A DNA stretch of 64,000 nt from Methylobacterium sp. R2-1. GTDB taxonomy: Bacteria; Pseudomonadota; Alphaproteobacteria; Rhizobiales; Beijerinckiaceae. Below, piece after piece: positions 36,052-45,361 of this stretch (its first letter is position 1; each line of letters starts with the position of its first letter). The position numbers and the translations under genes are program-made. Under the pieces are notes generated by a model, which was not told the DNA's origin, searched no databases, and saw only the letters and a list, made by a program, of their open reading frames with translations. The stretch spans positions 62,001 through 126,000 of the forward strand of contig NZ_JACHWM010000005.1 of the NCBI RefSeq assembly GCF_014191355.1. The letters run 5' to 3'.

Positions 36052-36959
36052 GACCTGCAAACCTTCAGTGACGTTCACCGCTGGGCTGACATCAAGATGG
36101 GCAACTACATCGCCCGGCCCCGCGATGATCATGCCGCCAGTCCGGGCCGCTGGAACGTGCTGGAAACGCTGCTGCCCGAACATGCCTTCTGGTTGCCGGC
36201 CAACAACGCCGAGGCCCGCATCGCTTTCGCTGAGATCGCTGTCGAGCACGTGCTGGCGCACGAGGACATCCGGCTTGGACCCGTTTGCTTCGTCACCATC
36301 ACCCCCGCCAACTGTGCCTTTCCCGTTGGCGACGAAGGGCCGGACTCCCGTAAGATCAAAGCCTTTCACCGGTGTATTGGATTGGCAGCGCGTTTCAATA
36401 TCCATGTGCTTCAGCAGATCGCCCGACAGGGCATGGGCGACGTGCCCTTCGTCGGGATGATCGAAGCCGCCCTCTATCACCGCTGGAGCCCGAGTGGCCG
36501 CACGCGGGAATACTGGGTCAGTTGGCACTGCCACCTGCTCGCCTGGGGGCGCATCAAGCGGAGCTGTCGGCGGCGCTCGCGCCTCTGCGCCGCCGCTGTC
36601 GCAGCATGCGGGAAGATGTCGCAGCGGTGCATGTGCAGGCGGTGCCTGAGGACGACTTCGCCCGCCAATTTCCCTACGCGCTAAAGGCCCCGCAAAAGCT
36701 TAATCGCGTTGAGTATTTCAAGAAGCTCTGGACCCATCCTGTGACTCGCGCGGTGAAGCAGCCGGGCTGGCACACCCAAAAGGATTGGCTGCGCACCGGA
36801 CAGCGCATTCGCATGCTCGACGTGATCGGCGACCGGCTGCTTGGCGACCTTCTCTTCGGCAATCGGGAGGGCACTGCCCTCGCGCGTGCGATCAGCGATG
36901 AGGCGCTCGGGCCGTTTCGTGCGTGGGAGCGGCAGCAGCCGTACGCGCAGCGCCGGTAG
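36052..36959 (+). pseudogene. HUH-endonuclease (rolling-circle Rep-like) gene, frameshifted
   Basis: The first frame carries a hydrophobic motif 1 (GPVCFVTITPANCAF) and the metal motif WHCHLLAWG, an H-x-H. Near 36550 the coding sense moves to another frame: AELSAALAPLRRRCR, then FPYALKAPQKLNRV, a Tyr with a downstream Lys as in motif 3. Order and spacing fit HUH nucleases of plasmid Rep or IS91-like type. The 5' end is also unclear, with a stop upstream of ATG 36097. The call rests on motifs only; another HxH protein cannot be excluded. Confidence 0.5.
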
Positions 36960-37461
36960 CGCGGCACTCGTTTTCGCGGGACGCGCAAACGAAAGTTAAA
37001 GTTAGGCGTGCCGCCTGTGGCCGGCTTGAATCAGTCAGGCGAGGACCGTCCAGCAGACTTAGCCGGTCGCCGAGCAAGATCGGGCGGTGCATGCATGGCG
37101 TGCGCCCGCGCGGCCGATTTTCATGCGGTCCATCATTTCTCATCGGCGCGAAGGAGGTAAGCCGGATCGCGACGCCTCTTCCGTTTCGATCTGCGCTCGG
37201 CAGGCGCGACCGGACTGGTTCGGCCGCCGCGCTCCATCCTCGTGCTGGTAGCGACAGGTCTGGGTCAGGCGCACGTACACGTCGACGAGACACTCTCAGG
37301 GTGCGCCTAGGCTGCCTGCCCCATCTGTCGCGCCATTGGCGACGCTTGGCAGCTCGGAACTCAGCCACACGGCTGCCCGCGATAGCGGCGCTACGTGCAT
37401 CGCCGGATCTATGAGATCTCGTTGGCACGTAGATCCATTCGCACCGGTCAGCCTTGAAGGA
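36960..37461. other. Intergenic, no gene seen
   Basis: About 500 bases after the Rep-like pseudogene. The open frames have no recognisable features and the strand bias is absent. Confidence 0.35.
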
Positions 37462-37933
37462 TCACGGGCCGGATCGGTCCACGTTGCCGCTGTCGGTGAC
37501 GAACATGATCGCGAGGCCGAGCTTGCCCAGCCCACCTCGCGTCTGATCGTAGAGTGTTCGGTATCGAGGGAAGTCAGGGAACGCCAGGGCAATTTCCGCT
37601 TCCAAGTGAGCATGTTGCAGCCGCATGCCCTTGAGGATCGCGTGCGAGTACCATTGTTGAGCTTGGCTGGCGGAGTCCGTTTCGGTTCGGTCGCTCTCAA
37701 CGGGTCGCGATAGGTCGAGGCAGGATAACCCTTCACCTCGACCAGAAGCGACCTTCCAGGCTTTAATGCCTTCAGATCAACACCGCGCGCCTTGCTGAGG
37801 TGTCGGCCTTTCCGACGATTTCCCAACCGTCGCTTCGAAGATGGCGTTCGACGGCATCAACGACATTGCCCTCCCGGTACCAAGCCGAGGTTACGTCCAC
37901 CGAGATCACCTCTTGAGCGAAAGTCGGCGGCAT
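37462..37933 (-). pseudogene. PD-(D/E)XK nuclease-fold protein, two frameshifts
   Basis: Three frames join into one protein. MPPTFAQEVISVDVTSAWYR through GWEIVGKADTSARR is followed by GVDLKALKPGRSLLVEVKGYP and then by QQWYSHAILKGMRLQHAHLE to VTDSGNVDRSGP. The middle part has the D...EVK core of PD-(D/E)XK nucleases. Frame changes fall near 37790 and 37690. ATG 37933 lies 32 bp beyond the stop of the intact DUF7662-like gene, so the two form a decaying operon. A host-defence or repair role is possible but not shown. Confidence 0.65.
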
Positions 37934-37964
37934 AGTCTCTCAGCCGTCGAAGGACGGATCGGTG

Positions 37965-38213
37965 TCACTTTTCGATCCTCCGAAACGTGACCCGCTTCCC
38001 TCGCAGGTTCGGCTCGGCCACGTAGCCCGCGTCCTGCCATGCCTTGGACTGAGCGTGGATCGTAGTTTTCACGTCGTCGTTCGCCCACCAGAAGTCGAAG
38101 CGCTTGGCCGAGGCCGGCAGCTTCACAAGCGAGTCCAGCTCGACAAACGACATCGTCACGGTGTCCGCGGCCTGCCGTTGGAGATGATCCCGAAGCGGAT
38201 CGTATCTGCTCAT
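37965..38213 (-). CDS. DUF7662-like small protein
   Basis: 82 residues: MSRYDPLRDHLQRQAADTVT, then FVELDSLVKLPASAKRFDFW, a W-rich centre and NLRGKRVTFRRIEK. This is a small winged-helix-like family found in many bacteria, often beside nuclease-fold genes. AGGAGG precedes the ATG at 38213. It is intact while its downstream nuclease-fold neighbour is not. The family number is from memory. Confidence 0.75.
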   Translation of the reverse strand: MSRYDPLRDHLQRQAADTVTMSFVELDSLVKLPASAKRFDFWWANDDVKTTIHAQSKAWQDAGYVAEPNLRGKRVTFRRIEK

Positions 38214-38244
38214 AGCCCTCCTCCTGCGCCACAGTGCTCAGTCG

Positions 38245-38530
38245 TCAACCCTTTCGATAGACGAGCGGAAGGTCGTTGTCCGGCATGGCGATACGGGCCT
38301 CCCGGTGCAACCCTTCGCGCGGAGCCGCAGCATCGACGTCGCTCAGCGCCCGCAGGCCCCAGTTCAGTTCACGAGACCGAGGGTCGAGGTCGAACGCGCG
38401 ACTGCTCGGTGCCGTCTCCCGATGGTCCTCGAAAAATGGGCCGTAGAGGACCAGAACGCCGTCAGGGACAGAATGCGGTGAGCGCCGGTCATCTTGCCCT
38501 CAGCAGGGCGGCTCAGGAAGCCGTTCGGCT
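38245..38530 (-). pseudogene. DUF938 (SAM methyltransferase-like) C-terminal remnant
   Basis: PDGVLVLYGPFFEDHRETAP continues to FDLDPRSRELNWGLRAL and ends MPDNDLPLVYRKG. This is the C-terminal half of a DUF938 protein. The preceding piece (EGKMTGAHRIL) is in another frame, with the break near 38470. The N-terminal SAM-binding half is gone. Confidence 0.65.
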
Positions 38531-38588
38531 CGGTCCGTAAATGTTTGGGGCTGCCGCGAGCAGCCTCAGCCACAAAGGACCAAATCCC

Positions 38589-39032
38589 ATGTCGAATAAG
38601 CTCCTTGCCGAGATCGAGGCCATCGAGCGCGCCGTTGCGGCTGGTGAGGGCAGCGGACCCAGCGCGCCTAACCTTTGGCGTGCGGGCCTTCACAACCGCG
38701 CCAGAAACCCTGGCCCATCCCTAGCCTTGCACAAGCTCGTCGGCCATCAGAGTCTCCTCGCACGGTACCTCAGTGAGGAGCTGCCCGGGGCTCTCGCTCA
38801 GCGCGGCGGTCGCCGCCTCACCGGGTGCAACGGTTCAGCGCCCTGCACCTCGGCTGCTTGCCCCGTCTGCCGCACCCTCGGCGACGCTTGGCTGGCTGGG
38901 ACCTGCCGACAGCTCCTCGCAACGAAGCGTCACGGCTGGATCGCCTTCGGCGGAATCATCTTGGACCAGGACCCGATTGCGGCGCTCAACGGCTACACCC
39001 CGAGCCGACTCGCCGATGAGTTCACACGGTAG
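38589..39032 (+). CDS. Hypothetical protein with a Cys cluster
   Basis: 147 residues, MSNKLLAEIEAIERAVAAGE to PSRLADEFTR. A Cys-rich centre, CTSAACPVCRTLGDAW, could bind zinc. AAAGGA precedes ATG 38589. It may be the N-terminal part of a longer replication-type protein cut short by a stop, since Cys-cluster then W.AG.C is seen before the catalytic part of some HUH proteins; that is a weak inference. Otherwise no family recognised. Confidence 0.45.
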   Translation: MSNKLLAEIEAIERAVAAGEGSGPSAPNLWRAGLHNRARNPGPSLALHKLVGHQSLLARYLSEELPGALAQRGGRRLTGCNGSAPCTSAACPVCRTLGDAWLAGTCRQLLATKRHGWIAFGGIILDQDPIAALNGYTPSRLADEFTR

Positions 39033-39472
39033 CCCTTCGAACTGCGGGCATGAGTAGCCCAGCGAATGGAGGCAGCTATGCGCCATGAGCCGACCTTCAA
39101 CCTCACGCGCCTGAAGGTCAGCTTCTGACGCGGCAACAGACGTATAGGGGAAAGCAGCGCTCCGGCAGCCAGATGGAAGCTGGTCGTTCGTGAGCTTAGC
39201 TAATTGGATCTACCGCTTCACGAACCCGATGTTGGAAGCGACGGCCTTGAGCCGGTCCGGCTCGCGCTCCTTCCGCTCGGAGTAGCGGTCGACGAGGTAG
39301 TCGGCCTGCGGACCGCGGCTGGTTCAGGTCCGTGGCCAGCGGGCGATGATCTTCACCGCCCACAGCCTGGGGTTAAGAACGGGCGGTGACGTCGCCGCGT
39401 CCAGCATCAAGGGCAGGTGCGTCTTGCTGCGCCTGCCGGTCCCCATTTTGCTTTGGAGATTCAAACCAATTG
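39033..39472. other. Intergenic with an unidentified protein scrap
   Basis: 440 bases. On the minus strand at about 39212-39320 a fragment reads ADYLVDRYSERKEREPDRLK, then AVASNIGFVKR and a stop. It looks like the end of a real protein, but I cannot name it. Confidence 0.35.
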
Positions 39473-40111
39473 TCATTTGAGACGGTGCACGCCTAGAGCG
39501 TCCTCGTTCGCCCTCAGGGCGCGATCGTACTCGATCAGCGTCGCCACCTCGTCCCGCGCTGCGAAACCGTAGAAGCGGCCGATCAGGTAGAGCGTTGCAT
39601 CGATGGCCAGTGAGACGCCGCCTCCCGTCACCACCCCATCGTCCACCACGACCGCAGTTCGGGCATCCACGCCGCCGGAGCGAAGCACTTCAAGGGGGGC
39701 AGCCGTCTCGGCGCCGGCTGAGGCACGCCGGGTCGTCGCTGCCCGCCCGTTGAGGCAGCCCGCTTCAGCAAGGATCATGGCGCCTGTACAGACAGAGGCG
39801 AGGCGATCCGGCGCCCGATCCTGCAGGAAGCGCAGCATCGCCGCGTCAGCCGCCGCCTGCGGCCAGCCCGGGCCGCCACAGACGACATACACGTCGCATG
39901 GCGGGGCGTCCTCGAAGCCGTAGGGAACCTCCACCGCGAGACCACCCGCCATCCTCACGCTACCTGCCTCTCGCGCGATCACCGCGTCCTGGAGGTTCGG
40001 CAGCAGGCGCTTGGCCATCGAGAGGACGCCGACCGTACCGCCGAGGTCGATTGGTTCGACGCCCTCGTAGAGCACGATCCCGAAGCAGATGGCGGCTGTG
40101 CGGTCCGGCAT
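39473..40111 (-). CDS. DJ-1/PfpI family protein (isonitrile hydratase-like)
   Basis: 212 residues. The nucleophile elbow is SVCTGAMILAEAG and a conserved acidic site precedes it (EPIDLGGTVGVLS). The closing motif VVDDGVVTGGGVSLAIDATL is typical of the isonitrile hydratase/ThiJ group. ATG 40111 has GGAG upstream; the frame runs on to 40864 through the divergent regulator and is not real there. Divergent from the XRE-cupin regulator, so it is probably part of the same pathway. Substrate unknown. Confidence 0.85.
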   Translation of the reverse strand: MPDRTAAICFGIVLYEGVEPIDLGGTVGVLSMAKRLLPNLQDAVIAREAGSVRMAGGLAVEVPYGFEDAPPCDVYVVCGGPGWPQAAADAAMLRFLQDRAPDRLASVCTGAMILAEAGCLNGRAATTRRASAGAETAAPLEVLRSGGVDARTAVVVDDGVVTGGGVSLAIDATLYLIGRFYGFAARDEVATLIEYDRALRANEDALGVHRLK

Positions 40112-40181
40112 GTGGTAGTCTCCATCTGGAATGCGATCACCCGGCCGGTGGGCACGGACGGGAAGAGGGTTTTGCGACGCG

Positions 40182-40793
40182 ATGACGGTGAGGACGATTG
40201 TGGGCCGTGAGCAAGCCGCGGCCGGGGGGCGCTCGCAGATCGAGATCCTGGCGGAAGAGGTACGCCGACGCCGCAAGGAGCGCGGGCTCTCGCTGGAGCA
40301 GCTCGGGACGCTTGCCGGCGTCAGCCGATCGATGATCTCCAAGATCGAGCGTGCAGAGGCGGTGCCCTCAACCACCGTCCTGTCGCGGCTGGCCGAGGCG
40401 CTGGGCGTGACGTTCTCTAGGCTGATGACCCCGGCGGTCGAGCGGGAGGTGCTGCTGATCCCGGCGAGCCGGCAGCCGGTCCTGCGCGACGAAGCATCCG
40501 GCTTCCTGCGACGCTGCCTCTCACCGGTGCTGCCGGGACGCGGCATCGACTGGGTGCTGAACACTCTGCCCCCGAATGGCAGCACCGGCGAGTTCGTTGC
40601 CCACCGTCGCGGAGTCAGCGAATACATTTTCGTGCTCAAGGGCCGCCTGCGCGCGACTGTCGGCGAGCGCAGCATCGTCGTAGAGGAAGGGGACAGCTTA
40701 TATTTCGAGGCCGACGCCGGACACGCGTTCGCCAATCTCGGCTCAGAATCCTGCCAATACTTCCTCGTCATTGACGCCTCGCGCGCCCGGTAA
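40182..40793 (+). CDS. XRE-cupin transcriptional regulator
   Basis: 203 residues. A helix-turn-helix lies at 20-75 (SLEQLGTLAGVSRSMISKIE) and a C-terminal cupin at 120-195 (VSEYIFVLKGRLRATVG; GDSLYFEADAGHAF). Proteins of this build sense a small molecule in the cupin barrel and usually control the adjacent catabolic genes. Here these would be the transporter-RidA-MOSC-reductase operon and the divergent DJ-1 gene. The start at 40182 is chosen for the N-terminus MTVRTIVGRE; the frame begins at 40131. Confidence 0.9.
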   Translation: MTVRTIVGREQAAAGGRSQIEILAEEVRRRRKERGLSLEQLGTLAGVSRSMISKIERAEAVPSTTVLSRLAEALGVTFSRLMTPAVEREVLLIPASRQPVLRDEASGFLRRCLSPVLPGRGIDWVLNTLPPNGSTGEFVAHRRGVSEYIFVLKGRLRATVGERSIVVEEGDSLYFEADAGHAFANLGSESCQYFLVIDASRAR

Positions 40794-40938
40794 TTCAGCC
40801 CTCGATCACGTCGAGATCGTCGGCGGAGCTTCTCGCCTCTCCAATGCATCGACCGAAGCGGCATAGCTTCGATGCATGTGGCACGGCCGTTGCGTCCCTC
40901 ATAGTGGATCGATATCCACTCAGGAAGAGGAAATCGCG

Positions 40939-42291
40939 ATGTCCGTTCAAAGTGCCGAGGCGCTGGTAGCGTCGCCGTCCGCGCCGCTCCCTCTGGAGGC
41001 AGTGGACACCGGAGCCTCAGGCGTCGAGATGCGGCGCGTCCTCTGGGCGAGCGTCATCGGGACGGTCGTCGAGTGGTACGACTTCCTGATCTACGGCACC
41101 GCCGCTGCTCTGGTGTTCAATAAGATCTTCTTCCCCACCCTCGACCCCATGGCCGGGACGCTTGCTGCCTTCGGCTCCTACGCTGTCGGCTTCGTCGCCA
41201 GGCCTCTCGGTGGCGTGATCTTCGGCCATTTCGGCGACCGGATCGGGCGCAAGTCGATGCTCACGCTGACCATGCTCATCATGGGGGTCGGCACCTTTCT
41301 GATCGGCTGCCTGCCGACCTATGCCGAGATCGGCCTTTGGGCGCCGGCGCTCCTCGTGCTGCTGCGTATCTTCCAATGCATCGGCGTGGGCGGTGAGTGG
41401 GGAGGTGCCGTGCTGATGGTTATCGAGCACGTGCCGGAGCATCGCCGGGGCCTCTACGGAAGCCTCGTCCAGGTCGGCTTCCCCGCGGGCGTTGCGGCCT
41501 CGACTGCGACTTTGCTCGCCCTCTCGACCCTGCCCGAGGCAGACTTCCTGAGTTGGGGCTGGCGCATCCCCTTCCTCCTGAGTGCGATCCTGGTGGGAGT
41601 CGCCCTATTCATTCGGCTGCGCCTCGTCGAAACGCCCGCCTTCGCGAGGGTCAAGGCTGAACGCACCGTGGCGCGGATGCCGTTCCTTGAGGTGATCCTC
41701 GGTCAGCCACGCACCTTCCTGATCGCGGTTGGGCTCAAGGTTTCCGAGGTGGCCTGGGTCTACCTGCTCACGGTGTTCTCGATCGTTTACGCCACCGGCA
41801 CGCTTGGGCTCCCCAAGCGCCTGATCCTCGATGCGATACTTTGCGCCGCGGTTCTGGAGTTCGCCACGATGCCGTTCTTCGGATGGCTCTCCGACAAGGT
41901 CGGCCGCCGGCCGATCTACATCTTCGGGGCGCTGGTGAGCATTGTCTGCGCCCTCGTCGTCTTCCGCCTCCTCGACACCCGCGACCCGCTCATCATCACC
42001 GCTACGATCGCCGTGATCATGAGTTTGACTCATGCCTCGATGTTCGGCCCCCAGGGGGCATTCATGCCGGAACTGTTCGGCACGCGGGTGCGCTACAGCG
42101 GCGCCTCGCTCGGCTGTCAGGTCGCGGCGGCGATCTCCGGCGGTTTCTCGCCGATTGTCGCCTCCTCCCTGCTTGCCTGGACCGGCGCCACTTGGCCGAT
42201 CTCGCTGTTCATGATCGCTCTCGCCGTCGTCTCGCTGGTGGCAACGCTCGCAGCGACCGAGACCCGCGATCTCGACATCGCCCGGCAGTGA
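40939..42291 (+). CDS. MFS transporter, metabolite:H+ symporter (MHS) family
   Basis: 450 residues with about 12 helices. VIGTVVEWYDFLIYGTAAAL is the first helix with the MHS WYDF signature. The loop 2-3 motif is GHFGDRIGRKS and its repeat is GWLSDKVGRRP. Members take up carboxylates, betaine or related solutes with protons. AGGAAGAGG precedes ATG 40939. It is the first gene of a plus-strand group; its substrate is presumably what the following enzymes process. Confidence 0.93.
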   Translation: MSVQSAEALVASPSAPLPLEAVDTGASGVEMRRVLWASVIGTVVEWYDFLIYGTAAALVFNKIFFPTLDPMAGTLAAFGSYAVGFVARPLGGVIFGHFGDRIGRKSMLTLTMLIMGVGTFLIGCLPTYAEIGLWAPALLVLLRIFQCIGVGGEWGGAVLMVIEHVPEHRRGLYGSLVQVGFPAGVAASTATLLALSTLPEADFLSWGWRIPFLLSAILVGVALFIRLRLVETPAFARVKAERTVARMPFLEVILGQPRTFLIAVGLKVSEVAWVYLLTVFSIVYATGTLGLPKRLILDAILCAAVLEFATMPFFGWLSDKVGRRPIYIFGALVSIVCALVVFRLLDTRDPLIITATIAVIMSLTHASMFGPQGAFMPELFGTRVRYSGASLGCQVAAAISGGFSPIVASSLLAWTGATWPISLFMIALAVVSLVATLAATETRDLDIARQ

Positions 42292-42387
42292 GGCGGGTCT
42301 CACGGCACGACGCTGGCAGCGCCGTGCAAATTCCATTATCATGGATGTACGTCTACTAGGCAGATCAGGACGGGTAGAGGCAGCACA

Positions 42388-42783
42388 ATGGATCGGACCA
42401 TCATCAAGACTGACGCGGCCGCCCCCGCAGCCGGCCCCTACGCCCAGGCGGTGCGGGCAGGTGACCTCGTTTTCGCCTCGGGGCAGTTGCCAATCGACCT
42501 CAGCACCGGCGATTTCCCTGAGGGCGTCGAGGCACAGACCCGGCGCTCACTGGCAAACCTCTCCGCGGTGCTCGAAGCCGGCGGCGCGAGCCTCGCCAGT
42601 GTCGTGAAGACCACCGTCTTCCTCAAGGACATGAACGACTTCTCGGCCATGAACGCGGTCTACGCCGAGCACTTCCCCGGCGCGGCGCCGGCGCGCTCCA
42701 CAATCGAGGTCGCCCGCCTGCCCAAGGACGCGCTCGTTGAGATCGAGGCCGTCGCAATCGCGACAGGACCGGTCGCGTCGTGA
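42388..42783 (+). CDS. RidA family enamine/imine deaminase
   Basis: 131 residues of the YjgF/YER057c/UK114 fold: GPYAQAVRAGDLVFASGQLP, VVKTTVFLKDMNDFSAMN, and PARSTIEVARLPKDALVEIE. The substrate-binding Arg (ARS) and Glu are in place. It hydrolyses reactive enamines or imines. Its stop overlaps the MOSC gene start (GTGA), which ties it to that enzyme. Confidence 0.93.
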   Translation: MDRTIIKTDAAAPAAGPYAQAVRAGDLVFASGQLPIDLSTGDFPEGVEAQTRRSLANLSAVLEAGGASLASVVKTTVFLKDMNDFSAMNAVYAEHFPGAAPARSTIEVARLPKDALVEIEAVAIATGPVAS

Positions 42784-43355
42784 GTAAGATGCTAGCGCCC
42801 CGCATGGTCGAGGCCTTCGAGCACGCCGCCGGAGCGGTCGCCCGTGGGGTTCCCGGAGGCGCCACCGGATGGCGGGGCGCGCTCCTGCACATCCACATCG
42901 CCCCAGCGGCGAGTTACGAGATGGAGGCGCTCGCCGAGGCGCAGTGCGTCGTCGGACGCGGGATCGTCGGCGACCGCTACTTCGACGGGACGGGGACCTA
43001 CTCCCCGAAGCCTGACACCCGTGAGGTGACACTGATCGAGCAGGAGGTGCTCGATGCCCTGGAGCGCAACGACCCGCCGCTCCAGGGCGGCCCTATCCGG
43101 CTTGCTCCCGCCGACCATAGGCGCAATCTCACGGTGCGGGGGGTGCCCCTCAACCATCTCGTCGGCCGCCGCTTCCGGGTCGGCACCGTGATCCTGCGAG
43201 GCGGACGGCTGAACTTCCCCTGCAAGTACCTAGAGGAGCTGCTCGGCCTTCCCGTCTACCTGCCCCTCTACAACCGGTCGGGGCTCAACTGCGGGATCGA
43301 GGTCGGCGGTACCATCCGCCCCGGCGACGCCATCGAGCTGCTCGACACGCCATGA
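42780..43355 (+). CDS. MOSC domain protein
   Basis: 191 residues. MOSC domains carry molybdenum cofactor bound by a Cys; here the candidate is in LNFPCKYLEELLG. Other family features are VGRGIVGDRYFDGTG, REVTLIEQEVLDAL and RNLTVRGVPLNHLVG. Starts GTG 42780 and its stop overlaps the next gene by 4 bp. With that flavin/2Fe-2S reductase it would make a bipartite system like YiiM/YcbX or mARC, which reduce N-hydroxylated compounds. Confidence 0.9.
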   Translation: MSKMLAPRMVEAFEHAAGAVARGVPGGATGWRGALLHIHIAPAASYEMEALAEAQCVVGRGIVGDRYFDGTGTYSPKPDTREVTLIEQEVLDALERNDPPLQGGPIRLAPADHRRNLTVRGVPLNHLVGRRFRVGTVILRGGRLNFPCKYLEELLGLPVYLPLYNRSGLNCGIEVGGTIRPGDAIELLDTP

Positions 43356-44296
43356 CCGCGCGCCTCATCATGAAGCTTCAGGTTGTCTCGGCGGTGCCGA
43401 CGACGCCCGACGTGCTGCGGGTAGTGTTCCGGCACCCGCTCCGGCCCGAGTTGCCGGAGTGGACGCCTGGCGCCCATGTCGATCTGCGGCTCCCCGACGG
43501 GAAGGTGCGCCAGTACTCGCTCTGCGGCGACCCGGACGACCGTGCCCACTACGCGATGGCGATCAAGCGCGAGGCGGACGGGCGCGGCGGCTCGCTCTGG
43601 GCTCATGCGAACCTCACCGAGGGTGGCCTTGCTCACGTCTCGTCACCGCGCAACAACTTCCCCTTGGCGGACGGCACGCGCCACGTCTTCGTGGCCGGCG
43701 GCATCGGCATTACGCCGTTCGTCGCGATGGCCCGCGCGCTCGCGGCGGTGGGTGGCGACTTCATCCTGCATTTCTGCGCCCGCTCTGCGGCCGAGGCGCC
43801 GCTCCTCGACGAGCTGCGCATCGTATGCGGCGATCGCTTGCAGCTCTGGTTCTCCGGGGCGGGCCGCCGGTTCGAGCCAGCTCTGATCGGTCCGCCGACC
43901 CCCGGCACGCATCTCTACGCCTGCGGGCCGCAGCGCCTCGTCGACGCCGTGCAGGCGGCGGCCGATGCAGGCGGCTGGGCGCCCGATCGGGTCCATATCG
44001 AGCGGTTCGCAGCAACGCTCGACGAGAACTACAAGCCCGAGCCCTTCGACGCGCGCATCGCCTCTACCGGCGAAGTTCTGCACGTGCCCGCCGACCGCTC
44101 CCTGCTCGATGTCCTGCGGGAGAACGGGTTTCCAGTCGCTTCCTCCTGCGAGATCGGCACTTGCGGCTCGTGCGAGTGCGGGTATCGGGACGGGACCGTG
44201 ATCCACCGGGATCAGGTCTTGCCCCTGGGTCGGCGACAGGACCGCATGATGCCTTGTGTCTCACGCGCGCGCGTTGGCGTGACGCTCGATCTGTGA
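43352..44296 (+). CDS. PDR/VanB-type oxidoreductase (flavin reductase + 2Fe-2S)
   Basis: 314 residues. The FMN-binding barrel has RQYSLCGDP and the NAD domain GGIGITPFVAMARALA with YACGPQRLVDAV. The C-terminal plant-type ferredoxin shows CEIGTCGSCECGYRDG and a later MPCVSRA. It carries electrons from NADH to a partner, here most likely the MOSC protein. Layout and length match phthalate/vanillate reductases. ATG 43352 overlaps the MOSC stop. Confidence 0.93.
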   Translation: MTARLIMKLQVVSAVPTTPDVLRVVFRHPLRPELPEWTPGAHVDLRLPDGKVRQYSLCGDPDDRAHYAMAIKREADGRGGSLWAHANLTEGGLAHVSSPRNNFPLADGTRHVFVAGGIGITPFVAMARALAAVGGDFILHFCARSAAEAPLLDELRIVCGDRLQLWFSGAGRRFEPALIGPPTPGTHLYACGPQRLVDAVQAAADAGGWAPDRVHIERFAATLDENYKPEPFDARIASTGEVLHVPADRSLLDVLRENGFPVASSCEIGTCGSCECGYRDGTVIHRDQVLPLGRRQDRMMPCVSRARVGVTLDL

Positions 44297-44651
44297 GCCC
44301 TTCCCAGCGGCCTCAAGGAGGCTTGCCACCAGGGCTCGTCGCGTCCCACCACTGCTGCCGACGGCGTAGGGGGCGTGAAGGCGTTGGCGGCATCGACCTG
44401 GCGGCCCCACCTAGACTATCTCGGTTGGCGAGACGTGTTCGGCCCTGCATCTCTAGCTGCAGATCGCCGGCAAATACCAGTTGACGCATGGCACGGGTAA
44501 GCCGACCGACAAGGTCATCGAGGAGGTCGCGGACCTCCGGGCCTTCGCCGCTCGCTGGACGGGATTGGTGGAGCCAGTGACCGAAGGAGTGTGAGCACCG
44601 CCCGCGGAATATCGCGGACTGTCGCCGACACAGCTGCGGCGTCCCCGTCGC
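44297..44651. other. Intergenic, unidentified scrap only
   Basis: 355 bases. On the plus strand about 44475-44595 reads GKYQLTHGTGKPTDKVIEEV, then ADLRAFAARWTGLVEPV and a stop. It looks like the end of a lost gene, family unknown. Confidence 0.35.
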
Positions 44652-45005
44652 TCAGAACATTCCGTTCGGGTTGGCGGAGGTCTCGGGCAGGACCTGGAGC
44701 ACGTCCCAGTGCTCGACGATCCGGCCGTCGGCGTCGAGGCGGAAGATGTCGATGGCCGCGTAATCGTGGCTGCCTGGCCAGTGTTGGAGACAGTGAAGAA
44801 CTACGAGATCGCCTTCGGCCACGGCTCGCTTCATCTCGACCCGCTTGCCCGGCCACTCCCGCGCCATACGTTCGAAGTAGGCGACGAAGCCGTCCTTGCC
44901 GGTCGCCACGTGCGGGTTGTGCTGGATGTAGTCGGCGCCGGCGTAGCACTCAACGGCCTCGCGCGGCCGACAGTCGCTGAACATCAGCTCGTAGAAGGCG
45001 ATCAC
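44652..45005 (-). CDS. NTF2-like/SnoaL-like protein
   Basis: 117 residues from GTG 45005: [40 protein letters not shown], and [20 protein letters not shown]. The alpha+beta cone fold binds a small hydrophobic ligand; many members are polyketide cyclases or isomerases, and others have no known reaction. Ten codons upstream a perfect family N-terminus ([10 protein letters not shown]) begins at ATA 45035 with GAGGG ahead of it, so the start codon may have been lost by mutation. Confidence 0.85.
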   Translation of the reverse strand: MIAFYELMFSDCRPREAVECYAGADYIQHNPHVATGKDGFVAYFERMAREWPGKRVEMKRAVAEGDLVVLHCLQHWPGSHDYAAIDIFRLDADGRIVEHWDVLQVLPETSANPNGMF

Positions 45006-45361
45006 GTTCGCCTTGTTCTGCGCGAGATCGGTTATGCTATCCCTCTGAGTGTGGGCTTAGTCGCCGCAAGACGCTGTCATAGGCTCGATTTCGGTCGCCT
45101 GCATCAGCTAAGCATACTACTCAATGCCGTCCGGCTCTTGCCAAGGTGGACCGGACGACTAGCACGCATCCAGGCGGGATGGCTGCGAGGTGGGTTTGCC
45201 CAAGCAGGTTGCGGCATCGTACGACCGTGGGGGCAATGAGATCCTCTCCTCCGTCCGAGCGCCGGCTAGGAGGAGGAAGAGGCGGAATTGTAGTTGTCGT
45301 CTTCGACCTGCAGGACATTGCGACCTATCAGGTCAGGGGCTCCGGCAGAGATCCGGTGGCA
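45006..45361. other. Intergenic, no gene seen
   Basis: 356 bases; frames run through on the plus strand but have no recognisable content. Confidence 0.35.
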
